This document shows, in pieces, positions 11,239 to 23,340 of a stretch of DNA of 64,000 bases. The notes beneath the pieces were generated by a model, which had not been told where the DNA came from, searched no databases, and saw only the letters and a list, made by a program, of their open reading frames with translations. How positions within the stretch are numbered: the stretch's first letter is position 1; the number at the start of each line of letters is the position of its first letter. The stretch lies in assembly GCF_000276665.1 (NCBI RefSeq), contig NW_004955467.1, forward strand, positions 1,501,716-1,565,715, given 5' to 3'. The position numbers and the translations under genes were made by a program. The stretch is from Chinchilla lanigera. Its lineage: Eukaryota > Chordata > Mammalia > Rodentia > Chinchillidae.

Positions 11239-11691
11239 CCAACAGTTACTTTTAAAGGCCAATTTCCTTTAAGATCTGGCTATTAGAATATTAAAAGCTA
11301 TGTGTGAAACAGATTGATAAGTCAACTCACTACAAAGCAAATAAGATGCAACAACAATCCCAACTCTTACCTAAACACAAGAAGTAAAAACCTACAGTTG
11401 AAAAGTATCTTCTCACACAGTATTTAAAACCTATTAATACATTTTTGGATTGAGGACTTCTGGAAGCCTGATGTTAAGCAGCTCTGATGTAATTTTTTTT
11501 TTTTTTTTTTTTTAATATTGAAGGAAAGTAAGTTTCCTTTTAACTGCTAGTATCTGGGCCAAGTTTTGGCTAAAAACTAACCTTGTCATTACCAAAATGA
11601 TATACAAAATCGAGGTCTAGTTTTCCTAAGTCCATGAGTATTTTAATTAAGAATATAAAAGAAGAAATTTAAATAAAAATAAAAATGTAAG

Positions 11692-11830
11692 TCGGGCACA
11701 TGCCTATAATCCCAGCACTCAAGAGTCTGAGGCAGGAGTATTACCGAGGCCAGCATGGGCTATATAGTGAGTTCAAGGCCAGCCTGAACTACACAGCAAC
11801 ACCCTATCTTAAACAAACAAACAAAAAAAA
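11692..11830 (+). mobile_element. B1 SINE, short 5' end
   Basis: Starts GTCGGGCACATGCC, missing some of the left arm; quasi-dimeric middle; AAACAAAC tail. Confidence 0.85.
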
Positions 11831-12231
11831 TGTAAAGGCTTCCTAGAGGTCAGAGTCTATCTTGAACTTATAAATTTATAGATGTAATTCAACCGTAGGC
11901 TATCAACTCTGAAGCTGGTAATAGAGTTCATTTCCACTTCCAATTGCCTATCTCTACTGTTACGTTACCAGGATTTGTTATTAAATGCTCCTCAAGGAGT
12001 AAAAACGTTCAGAATGGCTGATTTGTACAATGTGCCACCAAATTTGCCTCTCAGTATTTATATAAGACGGCGATTGAGGTGAAAAAATTCTACTTGTTAA
12101 ATAATATTTATATAATATAAAACATAAATTAGAAATAAGGTTTTAATATAATTACAATGGAACATAGAACTACAAAAGGCAGAGTCAGGCGGGTTTAAAG
12201 GCCCATGCTGTCAGAGAAGGCATAAGCTTAC

Positions 12232-12345
12232 CCGATTTTCATCATAAATAATTTGGACAATGCTGCGGTGTTTCTGCTCCACAGGAGGAGGGGACACAGG
12301 CTTCTCTGGCTCAGGAGGTTTAGCTGCTTCTTCTTCAAGCTGTTG
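12232..12345 (-). CDS. NCOR1: NCOR1 fifth coding exon (residues 205-242)
   Basis: 114 nt, 38 codons, phase 0 at both ends; acceptor GTCTCTTAG at 12346 with a good pyrimidine tract, donor GTAAGCTT ending at 12231. It finishes the coiled coil (QQLEEEAAK), then has a Pro/Glu linker ([15 protein letters not shown]) and the conserved helix start [13 protein letters not shown]. The SPPP motif is a possible proline-directed phosphosite (inference). Confidence 0.96.
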
Positions 12346-12879
12346 CTAAGAGACCCAGAAAGGAAGAATCAGACATCTGCTGCACGTCACCCCACTAATA
12401 ATTAATCACCAGAGATAACATACAAAATGCTTACTGATTTTGTAGGGAAACCATTTAATCTACAAGGGTCTCATAAACCCAAGGGCTCAAAGAAAAACAA
12501 TCAATTTAAGTAGTATCTAAACACCACAAATCATCCTAAGTCGGACACAAAATGAAAGGGAAACATCCATATTTTAAGTAAAACTAAAGTAAAACAGTAA
12601 GAAAACTCAAGCTTAATGAAGGTCCCAGATCCACCTCCATCACAATGACCTCTGGTGGCACTGGAAAACACTACTATACAGAGGGGAAGTTATGGTCTGG
12701 TGGGAATAATATGGTAAGAGCTGGAGGATTAGCTCTTAACCCAACACGGCAGCATACCAACCCCCAACCTTATTTTATAGCACTCCAGTGAAGCAGCAAC
12801 AGATCCTTCCTGTCTGTGATTGTGTACAAAGCACAAGTCTATCTGTATTGCTCCTCAGGATCACTCTTTCCAGGTGATG

Positions 12880-13060
12880 TGAGTCAAGGCCCTTTTCTGG
12901 GTCCTTGTCTCAATCCTAAGCAAGTATCTATCATTCATATGTAAAGAGTGATAGATGTAAAAATACTACCTATCAAATAGTTTTTTGAAAGGACTAGCAG
13001 GTATAAAGCACATTATAACTATAAATGTTCCGTAAATATCCCCTTTTATTATTAGTGAAG
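12880..13060 (+). mobile_element. MIR-like ancient SINE
   Basis: Resembles the 3' half of MIR: TATGTAAAGAGTGATAG, AATACTACCTATCAAATAG, and a GTATAAAGCACATTATAAC end. Heavily diverged, so family assignment is by pattern only. Confidence 0.5.
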
Positions 13061-13074
13061 TAAGCAGGGACTTG

Positions 13075-13160
13075 TTTGCTTTGCCCTCTACTTTTATTTC
13101 ACCACCTAACCAGTGCTTGGAACACAGTAAATGCTCAACAAATACTCATATGAATAAATA
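13075..13160 (+). mobile_element. MIR/L2-type relic
   Basis: CCAGTGCTTGGAACACAGTA followed by AATGCTCAACAAATACTCA is the widespread ancient motif found at MIR ends. Confidence 0.55.
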
Positions 13161-13648
13161 TGGGCTAAACGCCCTGCTTAAGAAGATAAAAAGAGCATCA
13201 GGTAAAGATAAGTGAAGGCCAGTACAAGATCTAGAGCGGAAAAAAAGTGCGTACTACCAAATAACACTGGTAGTCAAAGCCCTTACTCCTGTTAAGTCAG
13301 ACCACGCTTAAATGAAAAGATGCAAATACACCAAGCAGTAGCTTGTAAGAACATTTCCTCTTTGGATCTGGAAGTCTCTTATTTGGATATTGCATCTCTT
13401 ATCTTATAAGCAAAAAGAAGATCCTTGAAATCCTGATATCATTTCTATGGGAATAGACTCTTCAATGATGCCCTTTCTTGCCTGCTTGGAGAGCCTGCCT
13501 CCTTTTAGAATCCCCACTAAAGAATAAATGATCTTCAGAAAAATCACATTTCATTCTTACTACTTACGCAGTCCTAGGATTGAATCATAACTGCAAGGCT
13601 AAAACAAATTAGCAAATAAACACACAAACAAAAGCCTTCCACAACTAT

Positions 13649-13808
13649 TTGTTCTTTTTTTTTGTCTTTTTGAGACACGGTTTCACTATGCAGTTCAGGC
13701 TGGCCTTGAGCTTACATTGTAGCCCAGACTGGCCTCAAACTCACAGCAATCCTCCTGCCTCAGTCCCCCAAATGCTGGGATTACAGGGATGCACCACTAC
13801 ATCCAGCC
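13649..13808 (-). mobile_element. B1 SINE
   Basis: Reverse quasi-dimeric B1 after a T run; ends GCACCACTACATCCAGCCCG. Confidence 0.92.
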
Positions 13809-14647
13809 CGTTAATCTGTTTCTATCCAGCTACAATATGCTTCTTTACTTATCTAGCTGTCTTTTATATCTATCCCTCAATATAATTTGGTTTCTGTACA
13901 TCTCATAATGGCCATACAATACATTTCATTATTGCTAACTACTATACTGCATCTCATACTGGTCACATAATGTATTTTATTATCTCTAATTATAATGTTA
14001 TTGAGTATTTACTATGTTGTACACATAATGCAATACACTGAGAGAAATTCAGTAAAATCAGACCCACAAAAACACATTAGGCTTGTCGAATATATGATAA
14101 AAATGTACTATGATTCAATAAAGTGGAATACTAAAAAATGACTGTGCAGATTTGAAAAGGAGCCAAAGAGAAATTCCAGAAACATAATTATTGAAATTAA
14201 AGACGGATTAGACAGCAGATTAAATGGATGAGAAATGTAAACTGGGAATGAAGTTCAAAGAAGTAAAAAATAGGAAAGAAAAGTATAAAATCATGTTAAC
14301 GAAATAAATCAGGACACATAAGCTTAACTACCATGTGGTTTCTCTTAACCCAAAGTGTATATAAAGAGCAAAATAAAAGCTAGATGATAGCAAACAGGGT
14401 GACAGACCTTTTACAAATGGGCAGAGGGGTCAAAAGACAGAGGAAGAGGGAGAGAAGGGAGGGGAAGGGAACCTAAAAGAAAATTGAGATGCACCATGTA
14501 CACATACCAACTCCCCACAATGAATATAATCATTATGTACTACAAACATGTACTAATAAAAATATTTTTTAAAGAGAGAAGCAAGAAACACAGAAGACAA
14601 GAATGATTAGACTATATCTCAAACGTTTTGTTTTTTTTAAAAAATAA

Positions 14648-14725
14648 AGGGGCTGAGTGGGAAGGGGGAATAGTTCAATGGGACAGTACTTCACCTGGAT
14701 TCGATTCCCAGCAGTGGGAAGCGGG
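14648..14725 (+). mobile_element. Old ID-like SINE fragment
   Basis: GGGGGAATAGTTCAATGGGA then ATTCGATTCCCAGCAGTGGG: eroded ID A and B box regions. Confidence 0.55.
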
Positions 14726-14944
14726 GTGATAATGACTTGGAACTGATGAAAAACTCAACCCTCACACTTGAGAAGCTCAATAAACTTATACCGGATAGAC
14801 TTAAAAACAAAAACCCACATCTCAATGCATCAGAGTCAAAATAACAAACCCAAAGAAAAAGACGATACTGCAAGCAGCACAGAGAAAATTCAAATTATCC
14901 ACGAAAGAATAAAAAGTAGACAAGGGTTGATATCTTAAAAATGG

Positions 14945-15110
14945 AAATCATCTGGGATGCTGAGGTAGAAGGATGACAAGTTTGAGCCAGACATGGACAA
15001 CAGCAAAACCCTGTCTCAAAAAAATTTAAACAGTGGGGGAGGTGGTGCCAGGGATGTAGCTCACTGCAAAGGTTTTAGGTTCCGTACTGAGTCCTGAAGA
15101 GGTAGGGCTG
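14945..15110 (+). mobile_element. B1-ID fused SINE, 5' truncated
   Basis: B1 right part (GGGATGCTGAGGTAGAAGGA ... CCCTGTCTCAAAAAAAT) then ID half CCAGGGATGTAGCTCACTGC. Confidence 0.7.
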
Positions 15111-15796
15111 GGGTGGGAGGAGAGGACAGTGTACTAAGATGAAATAACTACACACGAAATAAAAGTATCTCTCAAGTATGAAGCATAAGACAGTATTTAA
15201 GTCATAAAAACCAAGCAAATACTATTTTATCAACTATCAGACCTATACTAAAGGAAATTCTAAAGAATATTCTTTACTCAGAAAAGTGTTCCCCCAGATG
15301 GAAGATCTGAGCTTGAAGAAGAGATGATGAAGAAATAAGATAACAAATACACAGGTAAACCTACAGAATACTGACTATGTACACAAAACAACAATGTTAT
15401 TAGCAGTTTACAAAAACAAGTATGAATTAAAATATAAAACAACGTCAGCATAAGAATTGGGACGAGAAACAAACACTACTAAAGAAACAGAATATTTATG
15501 AAAAAAGACTGTCACAGCAGGCCAAAAGTTAAGAACCGAAAGTTTGAAAACTATACAAATGTCATGCTTTCTGGCCACAATAATGCTAGAAATCAAGCCA
15601 CAAAATAACCCGAGTAATTAAACACATAGAAATTTTTCAAAATACCACTAATACTGTGATAAAAAAGGAATAATAATAAACAACGAAGTTTTACAAATAA
15701 AAAGGAGTAGGATGTGCCTAAAGTATAAAGAAACAGGAAAAGAGGAAAAAGCTACACAATTAGTGTGTTCAGCATCCGATTTAAAATGTTATAAAC

Positions 15797-15910
15797 CAGG
15801 TATGGTGACACACACAGCATTCAGGAGGCAGAGACAGGAGAATCACTGTGAGTTCAAGGCCAGCCTGCACAACAAAGTGAGACCCCATCTCAAAACACAA
15901 AAATAAAACA
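15797..15910 (+). mobile_element. B1 SINE, internally shortened
   Basis: CCAGGTATGGTGACACACAC fused to GCATTCAGGAGGCAGAGAC; lacks the CTGTAATCCCAG segment. Confidence 0.82.
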
Positions 15911-16048
15911 GAAAAAAGTTATAAAAGAGCAGAATAAAATCAAAGAAAGGATATAGCAGAAACTTATTGGAGGGTACAATTATATTCCCAAAAATGAAGT
16001 CAGAAAAATACCTTATTTCCAGGAGAAATAAAAGCTGAATCATCACAC

Positions 16049-16130
16049 TGGGAGGTGTAGCTCAGTGATAGAGCACTTGTTTAGCATGTGCGAGGTCCTC
16101 TGGATTTAATTCCCAGCACCAAAAAAATTA
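16049..16130 (+). mobile_element. Old ID SINE
   Basis: GGAGGTGTAGCTCAGTGATA and GCACTTGTTTAGCATGTGCG, closer to a tRNA-like ancestral form than the young IDs here. Confidence 0.75.
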
Positions 16131-16179
16131 AAAATGAACCCTGTCTCCAAATGAAAAATAAATTTTAAAAGGCTGAAGA

Positions 16180-16347
16180 GCCAGGAATGATGGTGCACAT
16201 CTGTAATCCTAGCACTCAAGAGGCTGAGGCAGGAGGATTATAGTGGATTCAAGGCCAGCCTGGGCTACATAAGCGAGTTCAAGGTCAGTCTGACCTACAT
16301 AGTGAGACCCTGTCTCAAAAAAAAAACAAAATAAATAAATAAAATAA
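16180..16347 (+). mobile_element. B1 SINE
   Basis: Quasi-dimeric B1 with AACAAAATAAATAAATAAAA tail. Confidence 0.92.
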
Positions 16348-18502
16348 GTTTTAAAAACATAAGCATTTGATAAAATCCAAAATTCCTTCATGGTTAACAT
16401 CTTTGCAACATCACGAATAGATGAGAACTTCCCAACCTGATGACAAATGTCTACAGAAAACTTACAGTATAATCAGTGGTTAGATGTAAAAAGCATTCCC
16501 ATACAAGAGAAGGAAAAATAATGACCATTTTCAGTGTTTTATTCATCTTAACCAGAACAATAAGGCAATGGAAAAGTAAGTCAATGGAATAAAAACTGGA
16601 AAGAAACAAAATTCTCATTTTTTAAAAAGGACTACTGCATACACAGAAAACCCTAAAGAATCTAAAATTAAACCATTAGCATTAAAACAATAATTTAAAG
16701 GAATTCGCTGATAAATATAAAAAAAAATGCAACAGTTAGAAAAATGTCATTTTTAGAGACATATTATGAACAAGAGCATAAAAAATATAAAGTACCCACG
16801 GTTGAATTTAACACATAGCATATAAAATGTTTACAGACAAAAGTAAAAACATGAAACACTTCTAAAGAAATGGACAGATATACCACATTTATGCAGTGGG
16901 AGACTCAATATTATAAAGGTACTGTTCTCCTCAAATTAATCTCTATATTTTACATGATTCCAATTAAAATTCCAGAAAGATTTTCTGGAGAACCAAACAA
17001 CATGGTATTAAAAGTTGAATGTGAAACTTTAAAATTAGCTAAAACATGGGGCTTTATAATGGGGCTTTTCTTGTGGTAAGAATTATTATAAATCTCTAGA
17101 GATTAGGAGAATCTGAGGTATTTCTGCATCAATATTTCAAAGACAGACCCATAGAAGGAAACCTGCAGCCCAGAAATTAATCCATATATAGATGAAAACA
17201 TGAGTTACAATGGAGCCATTATTACAGAACAATTGGGGGGGAAATGGACTATTCAATTAACATCAATATAATAAAAAAGTGAATTTTGACCACTAACTTC
17301 AAACTGACACAAAGATCAATTTCCCATAGATTAAAGAATTGAGAAGCAAAACTATAAAACTTTTAAGAAGATAATAAACTGCCTCACTCATATGAAATGT
17401 AAAGAAAGTCTTTGCACTTAAAACCATAATTCATAACAAGGACCCAAATACAAGAAGAAAGCACAGATGTACATCTTTGTGACCTTGGATTAGGCAATGG
17501 TTCTCAGGATATGATACCCAAAATATAAGTAATTGAAAGAAAAAATAAATTAGGTATCAATAAAATTAGAAACTTTTATACATCAAAAGGAGACTACCCA
17601 GGAAGTGAAAAGACAACATTCAGAAAAAAAAAAAGACAACATTCAGACACTAGTATCCAAAATATAAATATAAAAACTCTCAAAATTGAATAATAAAAAT
17701 ACAAATAACTCAAATAATAAACAAAGGATATGAATAGACATTTCTCTAAAAATTAAATATGAATGGCCTATATGCATACAAAAAGACACTAAAATGTCAT
17801 TCAGGAAAACCTCACTAAAGAAATACAAATCAAAATCACAATGAAATACCACTTCACATGCACTAGAATAGCTAAACATACACACACAAAAGGGAGGATA
17901 ATACATGTTAGTAAGGAAACAGAAAAAGCAGAGCCCTCACAAACTGCTGATGGGAATGTAAAACGGCAGAGCCACACTGGGAAACAGTTTGGCAGGTCCT
18001 AATACATTTAAACATAGATATACCTTACCTATGACCCAGCAATTCCACTCCTAGGTATATATAAAAGAAAACATAGAAAAATATATATCCACACAAAAGG
18101 TAGGACAAAATGCCTATGAACTGTTAAATGGATAAATAAAATATGGCACACTCATGCAATGGAGTATTATTATTTAGCCATAAAAGGTTGATGCAAAATA
18201 GAACATGGATGAATCTCGAAAGCATGCTAAGTAAATGAAACAAAACAAAAAAGGTCATATATTATATAATTCTATTTATCTGAACTGTTTAGAATAGAAA
18301 AATCATAGATCTAAATTGATGAGGGATTGGGAATGGGAATAGAAAAAAATTGGGAATAACTAGAAATGGGTATTTGGGACAAAAGGGGTTTTTTTTGAAG
18401 TGATAAAAATGTTCTAGAATTAGATAGTAGCGATAACACTGAGTGTATGCTTTCAAAAACAAGGTATGTGAATTATATCTCAATTTTTAAAAAGTATTCC
18501 CA

Positions 18503-18632
18503 AGAGCCAGGGACAGTGGTATATGCCTACAGCACCAGCTACTTGCTGACAGGAGGATCATCTGAGCCCAAGAGTACAGGACCAGTCTGTGAAACACAAC
18601 ATGATCTGTCTCCTCAAAAATAAAAATCTACC
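18503..18632 (+). mobile_element. B1-type SINE, old
   Basis: GAGCCAGGGACAGTGGTATA ... GAGCCCAAGAGTACAGGACC; B1 monomer-like, strongly diverged. Confidence 0.65.
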
Positions 18633-18666
18633 CTCAAAAAAAGCTATTGAAAAAAATTAAATGTTC

Positions 18667-18813
18667 TCAGCACGATGGCACACACCTGCAATCCCAACAC
18701 TGGGGAGGCTGAGGCAGGAGAATCGATCGCCACAAGTTTAAAGCCAGCCTGGGCTATATAGAGAGTTTAAGGCCAGCCTTAGTGAGACCTTGTCTCAAAA
18801 AAAGACAAGCCAC
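18667..18813 (+). mobile_element. B1 SINE with 12-bp target-site duplication
   Basis: B1 flanked by AAATTAAATGTT (left) and AAATTAGATGTT (right, 18814-18825), one mismatch. Confidence 0.88.
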
Positions 18814-18879
18814 AAATTAGATGTTATCTAATATAGACATAACTGACAAGAGACTTTAAGAAATCTTAAAATTCAACAA

Positions 18880-19085
18880 TAATGAAATAAGAGAATATGG
18901 AGAATGGGACCAAGAGATGGGAGGGAGGAGGAAGGAGGGAGGAGAACGGGAGAGGAAGGGGAGGAGAAGAGAAGAGGACCTAAAAAGAAATTAAAGAGGT
19001 GTTATGTCCATGTACTAACTCCCCACTATGAATGTAATCATTATGTACTCCAACATGTACTAGTAAAAAATTTTTAAAGTACAAA
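18880..19085 (+). mobile_element. L1 3' end (G/A-rich 3' UTR)
   Basis: A GGGAGGAGGAAGGAGGG tract then CCCCACTATGAATGTAATCA and TGTACTAGTAAAAA. The same terminal block recurs near 14520, 39300, 40930 and 46090, marking a lineage L1 3' terminus. Confidence 0.8.
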
Positions 19086-19089
19086 TAAA

Positions 19090-19360
19090 AAGAAAAATAT
19101 GGACATAAGACTTGAATGATGTACCTAAGAAATAGTCCATAAACAGAAATAAACTTAGCCTCATTCCCAATCAAAAAAATGCAAATTAGAACAGAACTAT
19201 TTCACATCCAAATGAAAAGAAAATCAAGTAAACACAAGGATATGCGTAAACTGGTAGTCATATATGATGTCAATGAGAGTATAAAATGTCACTACCATTT
19301 TCACAAATTTGGTATCATCTAGTAGAACCAAAGTGCACATAATCAAATAAAGCCGGAGAA
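19090..19360 (+). mobile_element. Old L1 fragment (ORF2 C-terminal region)
   Basis: Pattern ATGCAAATTAGAACAGAACT ... AAACTGGTAGTCATATATG is typical of L1 near the end of ORF2. It lies just upstream (transcript sense: downstream) of coding exon 4. Confidence 0.6.
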
Positions 19361-19495
19361 ATGAATGCATGAAACTATGCAAACTAATAGCAAAAAAGGC
19401 AAGTCATGGAATATATTGGAAAATTCAACATTCTCCTCTTTATAGAGATAAGCACACATTATAGAATACATTAAATAGTAAAAACAAGCACTTAC

Positions 19496-19678
19496 TTGTT
19501 TCTTTTTTAATTTAAGTATCTGCTGTTCTACTTTTGCAATTTCTCGATCAACACGATCCATACTCTGTATTAACTCTTCCTTTGAAAGCTTTGAGGGTGA
19601 AGCATTTTGATCATCTCCACACGGTTGCCCAGAGATTGGAGAGGATGGGGCTTCATGTTTGCCTCCAAATGCTGAATC
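19496..19678 (-). CDS. NCOR1: NCOR1 fourth coding exon (residues 144-204, start of coiled coil)
   Basis: 183 nt, exactly 61 codons, phase 0 on both sides; acceptor CTAAAG at 19679 and donor GTAAGTG ending at 19495. The first half (FGGKHEAPSSPISGQP) is Ser/Pro rich. From about residue 174 it becomes a charged amphipathic helix (LSKEELIQSMDRVDREIAKVEQQILKLKKKQ; listed here by its start SKEELIQSM and end KLKKKQ) with heptad-spaced I/L/V. In the NCOR/SMRT family this helix pairs with GPS2 and helps dock TBL1, forming the core HDAC3 corepressor complex. No stop or frameshift is seen. Confidence 0.96.
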
Positions 19679-19751
19679 CTTTAGAGAAGAAAATTAAGAC
19701 AACAATTTATTTCTCACTAACAGCCAATGCTGGAATCAAGATTGTCTCTTA

Positions 19752-19890
19752 ACAGCTGGATGTGGGGGTGCACACCTGAAATCCCAGCAGTCTGGAGATG
19801 AGGCAGGAGAATTGCCATGAGTTGAGTTCAAGGCCAGCCTGAACTACATAATGAGACCCTATCTCAAAAATCCAAACAAAAACAAAAACT
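19752..19890 (+). mobile_element. B1 SINE, shortened middle
   Basis: AGCTGGATGTGGGGGTGCAC ... CATGAGTTGAGTTCAAGGCC; one of the two GGCCAGCC units is lost; AAACAAAAAC tail. Confidence 0.88.
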
Positions 19891-20256
19891 TTTAATGGAA
19901 CAAATAAAATTTAAAACATAGCAGAGTCATGTATGCTATTTATCAAAAAGTTGTCTTTTAGTAGTAATTTTCATATTCACATACATATGCAAATAATACA
20001 CACAAATGTGTACACCACTTTTACAGTTTAAACATATTCACTATTCTGAAGACCAAACTATGCTATTCAGAGTGAGCATGAAGTAGCCAAGTAGCTGATC
20101 AACTGTAAGTGTAATAATATGTAAAGACACTACAGAGAATTTCTGGGAAGTAATATTGCAATCATGACAAAAGAAGATAGCAAGTTCTCAGCTCTTTTTT
20201 GTAGGTACTCTTCAAATTGTCTGAATGAGTAGGCTGGGAAATAGTGTCACTCTAGT

Positions 20257-20333
20257 CAATGGTAGCGAACCTACGGCACACATGCTACTGTGGGCTGTTA
20301 TCACTGAAAGCTCTACAAGGTTTGCTATCACTG
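20257..20333 (+). mobile_element. Short palindromic hAT-like MITE
   Basis: Ends form imperfect inverted repeats: CAATGGTAGCGAACCT on the left and AGGTTTGCTATCACTG on the right (reverse complement CAGTGATAGCAAACCT, 13 of 16 match). CA(G) ends and the 77-bp size fit a hAT non-autonomous element. No clear 8-bp duplication remains. A related partial copy is at 7735-7785. Confidence 0.5.
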
Positions 20334-20399
20334 CCCAAGGTAAAACTTGTACATCTACCCAACTTATTAGCCAAGGGTTCCTATCAAAAAATTTAGTGA

Positions 20400-20487
20400 C
20401 TGGGGTCATAGCTCAGCAATAGAGCCCATGCTGTGCATGTGTGAGGTGCTGGGTTTGTTCCCTAGCATTAAAAAAAAAAAAAAAAAA
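20400..20487 (+). mobile_element. Old ID SINE
   Basis: CTGGGGTCATAGCTCAGCAA ... GTGCTGGGTTTGTTCCC then A run (20470-20487). Confidence 0.78.
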
Positions 20488-20837
20488 GTTTTCAGATTTT
20501 CAAAGGACTAAAACTAAGGCACGGAAGTCATAGAAACCACCTAAGAACTCTCAACGATATTATCCCTGGACCTACCTTCATAAAGGACAAAGGGCAACTA
20601 TGTCTGCTCTCTCTACTGTATATATATATGTCTTTAGCAAGAGAAAAGCATATCATGATTTTGAGATTTTTGACTCCCGGCTCCCCAAAGTGGAAACCCT
20701 CATCCCATTTCACCTACAAATCAGCATGGAATGCAACAGAATAAAAGCCCTCCACCCATTATCTACCATCTCCAAAATATACATACACACACAATTTCCA
20801 GTCTGAAGTAAAGATATAAGCAACATTTTTAAATAGA

Positions 20838-21015
20838 TGAGGTGGGCATGGTGACACACACCTGTAATCCCAGCACACAGAAGGCTGAAGCAGGAGGATT
20901 GCTGTGAATTTGAGGCCAGCCTGGGCTACAAAGTGAATTCAAGGCCAGCCTGAACTGCAGAGTAAAATTCTGTCTCAAAAAGGCAAAAAATAAATAAAGA
21001 ATAAAAATAAATAAA
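20838..21015 (+). mobile_element. B1 SINE
   Basis: Quasi-dimeric B1 with tail of AAATAAAGAATAAAAATAAA. Confidence 0.92.
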
Positions 21016-21041
21016 ACTGATGAATTTCAAATTAAGGTTCT

Positions 21042-21123
21042 TGGGACTTTTAAGCTCAGTGGCACAGTGCCTGTCTGGTAAGCATGAGGTCGTAAGTTCA
21101 ATTCCCAGTAACCTCCCTCCCAA
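21042..21123 (+). mobile_element. ID SINE with 13-bp target-site duplication
   Basis: Short-tailed ID with a small deletion in the A box region; perfect direct repeats AAATTAAGGTTCT at 21029-21041 and 21124-21136. Confidence 0.9.
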
Positions 21124-21899
21124 AAATTAAGGTTCTAGTTTTCCTTAGGCTGTAAGAAGCTTAGACTAAGGATGGTTTGTGGGAATATAAAAAGCAAAAA
21201 TGTATTAAATAATGACTGAAAAATCAGTTGTTCTAAACTAAGAATGAGCATAGCAGATACCTAGAAAGTTGTTCCAAAACATGGCAGAAATTTCAGTTAA
21301 AACATAAAAATAACATTACAGCTATACCCTAAGCCTTATACAACTCTATAAGGAAAGCATTTTTAAAAATAACAATTAAATTCCAGTATCATTTGCATTT
21401 AGCACATACTCAATCACTGGCATCCTCAATCCATATACTTCATATATTCATGGTAAGATTGAAATTCTTGAGATAACTGGCTTCCAGAAGAAAACAGAAC
21501 GTTTCTTCAACATAAAAAATCCTACTTGGGTTGTAACCATCTTTACCAATCTTTAAAAATGGAAAATACAAGGAAAAATATTTTTAATGTCTTCAACATT
21601 CACATCTTCATTAACACTGTGAAAGTCATAGCAATTCTTGAACTCACTAAATCAACTACTATTTGTACCAAATGAAGACTAAATGCAGAATTTTCAAATG
21701 TCCTTAAGGTCATCATATGAAGACTCCTTAATGATGAAACAGCTTATTCCCAAGAATTTGATACAAAACGTACAAAAGAAAAATCTACAGAATATCAGCA
21801 CTTCTATATTATATTAATATCATTCTCTTACCATATACGTACGACCTAATATGTATTACAGAAACATGTGTAACAGCAAAGCATTATATTTGGGATCAG

Positions 21900-23225
21900 C
21901 AGATACTGGAACCACTTAGATATGCACAATGATCACATTCATCATAGGGAATTTGTGCCTGTACATGACATACCTGATTCCTTTTTTTCCGTTTCCCTCC
22001 TCTCCCTTCAACTACTCTTCCCTTCTTTATTTACAAAGCTTTGTTTCCATTTTATCCTATTCTCCTTTTCTTCCTTCTTTCCTTTCCTACTCCCGTTTCC
22101 CTCTTCTTCTGAACAATTTCTTCCTACTTCACAATATCTGTTACACATTTTGGTTTCTATTTAAATGTTCAGTTTCTCACACTAGAGAGACAATGTGATA
22201 TTTACATGTTTCTCTGATTTATTTCACTTATGAGTATGGTCTCAAAGTCCATCCACTTAGTTATAAATGTCTGAAGTTTATCCTGCTTTACGGTTGAGTA
22301 CTACTCCACTGTATTAAACCACATCTTTTTTACCCATTCACCAGTTCATGGACACTTGGGTTGTTTCCAAGATTTAGCTATTACAAACTGTGCTGCTATA
22401 AATATGCATGCATATATACTGCTGTGCTATGATGCTTTTACTTCTTTGGGGAAGATACCAAGAAGGGAAATAACTGGATCAAATGGGACCTTTAGTCCTA
22501 GTTATTGGAGGAATCTCCACACTGATTGCACCCATCTACGCTCCCATCAACAGTGGAGAAGCATTCCTTTTTCCCACAGTCCTGCCAGCAGTGGTTATTG
22601 GTTGATTTCTTGATGACAGCCATTCTTTCTGGGGTGATGGAATCTCAGCATTGTTTGTTTGGGGTTTTCTTTGTCTTTTTGAGACAGGTCTCACTATGCA
22701 GTTCAGGTTGGCTTTGAACTTACTTCGCAGCTCAGACTGGCCTCAAACTTGCTGCAGTCCTCTGGCCTGAGATTACAGCATGTGCCACTACACCCAACCT
22801 TTCTCAGCATTGTTTTAATTTGCATCTCTCAAATGACCAGTGATGTTGAACACTTTTGCTTATATTTACTTGCTGTTTCTACTTGCTCATCTGAGAAGTA
22901 TGTATTTATCGCAGATGCTCAAATTTGGGGGGATCTAGTGTTTTCAATTCTTTATATGTTCTAGATACTAAGCAGATGTCTGAGGAACAACTGGCTGAAA
23001 TTTTTCCCACTCTGTATGTTGTCCTTTTCACTCTGTTGGTGATTTCTTTTGCTGTGCAAAAACTTTTTAATAAGATGAGATCCCAGTTTTTGATCCTTTG
23101 TAATATTTCCCATTCATTTGGGGTATGGTTCATTGGAAAAGCTCCCCAGGTAATTCTGATGTATGTGATAAAAACTACTATTACAAATCAATACATTCCA
23201 CTGGCTTCTTTTTGGTTAAATATTT
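21900..23225 (-). mobile_element. L1 3' portion, minus strand, split by a B1
   Basis: Read on the minus strand it runs from the ORF2 C-terminus (23225-22800) to the 3' UTR (T/C-rich 21960-22110 on plus, i.e. purine-rich L1 3' UTR). Unusual here in being sense to NCOR1. Frames are broken. Confidence 0.8.
22657..22801 (-). mobile_element. B1 inserted in L1
   Basis: Reverse B1 with perfect direct repeats TCTCAGCATTGTTT at 22643-22656 and 22802-22815; it interrupts the L1 at 21900-23225, giving relative age. Confidence 0.93.
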
Positions 23226-23340
23226 AAGACAAGACAAATTCCTTGAAGGCTTCTTTATAACAGGATCTAGGCATATAGCAGTGATCAAAACATACATGAT
23301 CTCTACCTTCATAGAGCTTACAATCTTGAATTAGTACTAC
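23225..23340 (+). mobile_element. Ancient L2/MIR-class relic
   Basis: GCATATAGCAGTGATCAAAA and TTCATAGAGCTTACAATCTT match the widespread ancient repeat motif (items used in many mammals). Class only; family not resolved. Confidence 0.4.

Larger units (their letters stand above)
6855..12231 (-). other. NCOR1: NCOR1 intron between coding exons 5 and 6
   Basis: Holds B1, ID and B1-ID elements, a long purine tract (7290-7490) and a hAT-like remnant (7735-7785). Bases 7500-8850 contain no recognised gene. A 146-codon open stretch at 8307-8747 on the minus strand has no features of a gene. 11840-12231 appears unique. Confidence 0.75.
14130..18495 (+). mobile_element. Old L1, broken by SINE insertions
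   Basis: L1-like stretches in one orientation: an ORF1-like block near 14140-14280, a lineage-type 3' UTR end at 14290-14565, ORF1/ORF2-like sequence 15110-15790 and 16400-17640, and the ORF2 C-terminus plus 3' region 17640-18490 (CAGCAATTCCACTCCTAGGT, AGCCATAAAAGG). Several L1 copies may be overlaid. No intact ORF; antisense to NCOR1. Confidence 0.65.
12346..19495 (-). other. NCOR1: NCOR1 intron between coding exons 4 and 5
   Basis: 12346-12870 looks unique. From 12880 come MIR-like relics, a reverse B1, then a long decayed L1 (about 14130-18490) cut up by SINEs, and further L1 3' pieces up to 19360. Confidence 0.75.
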
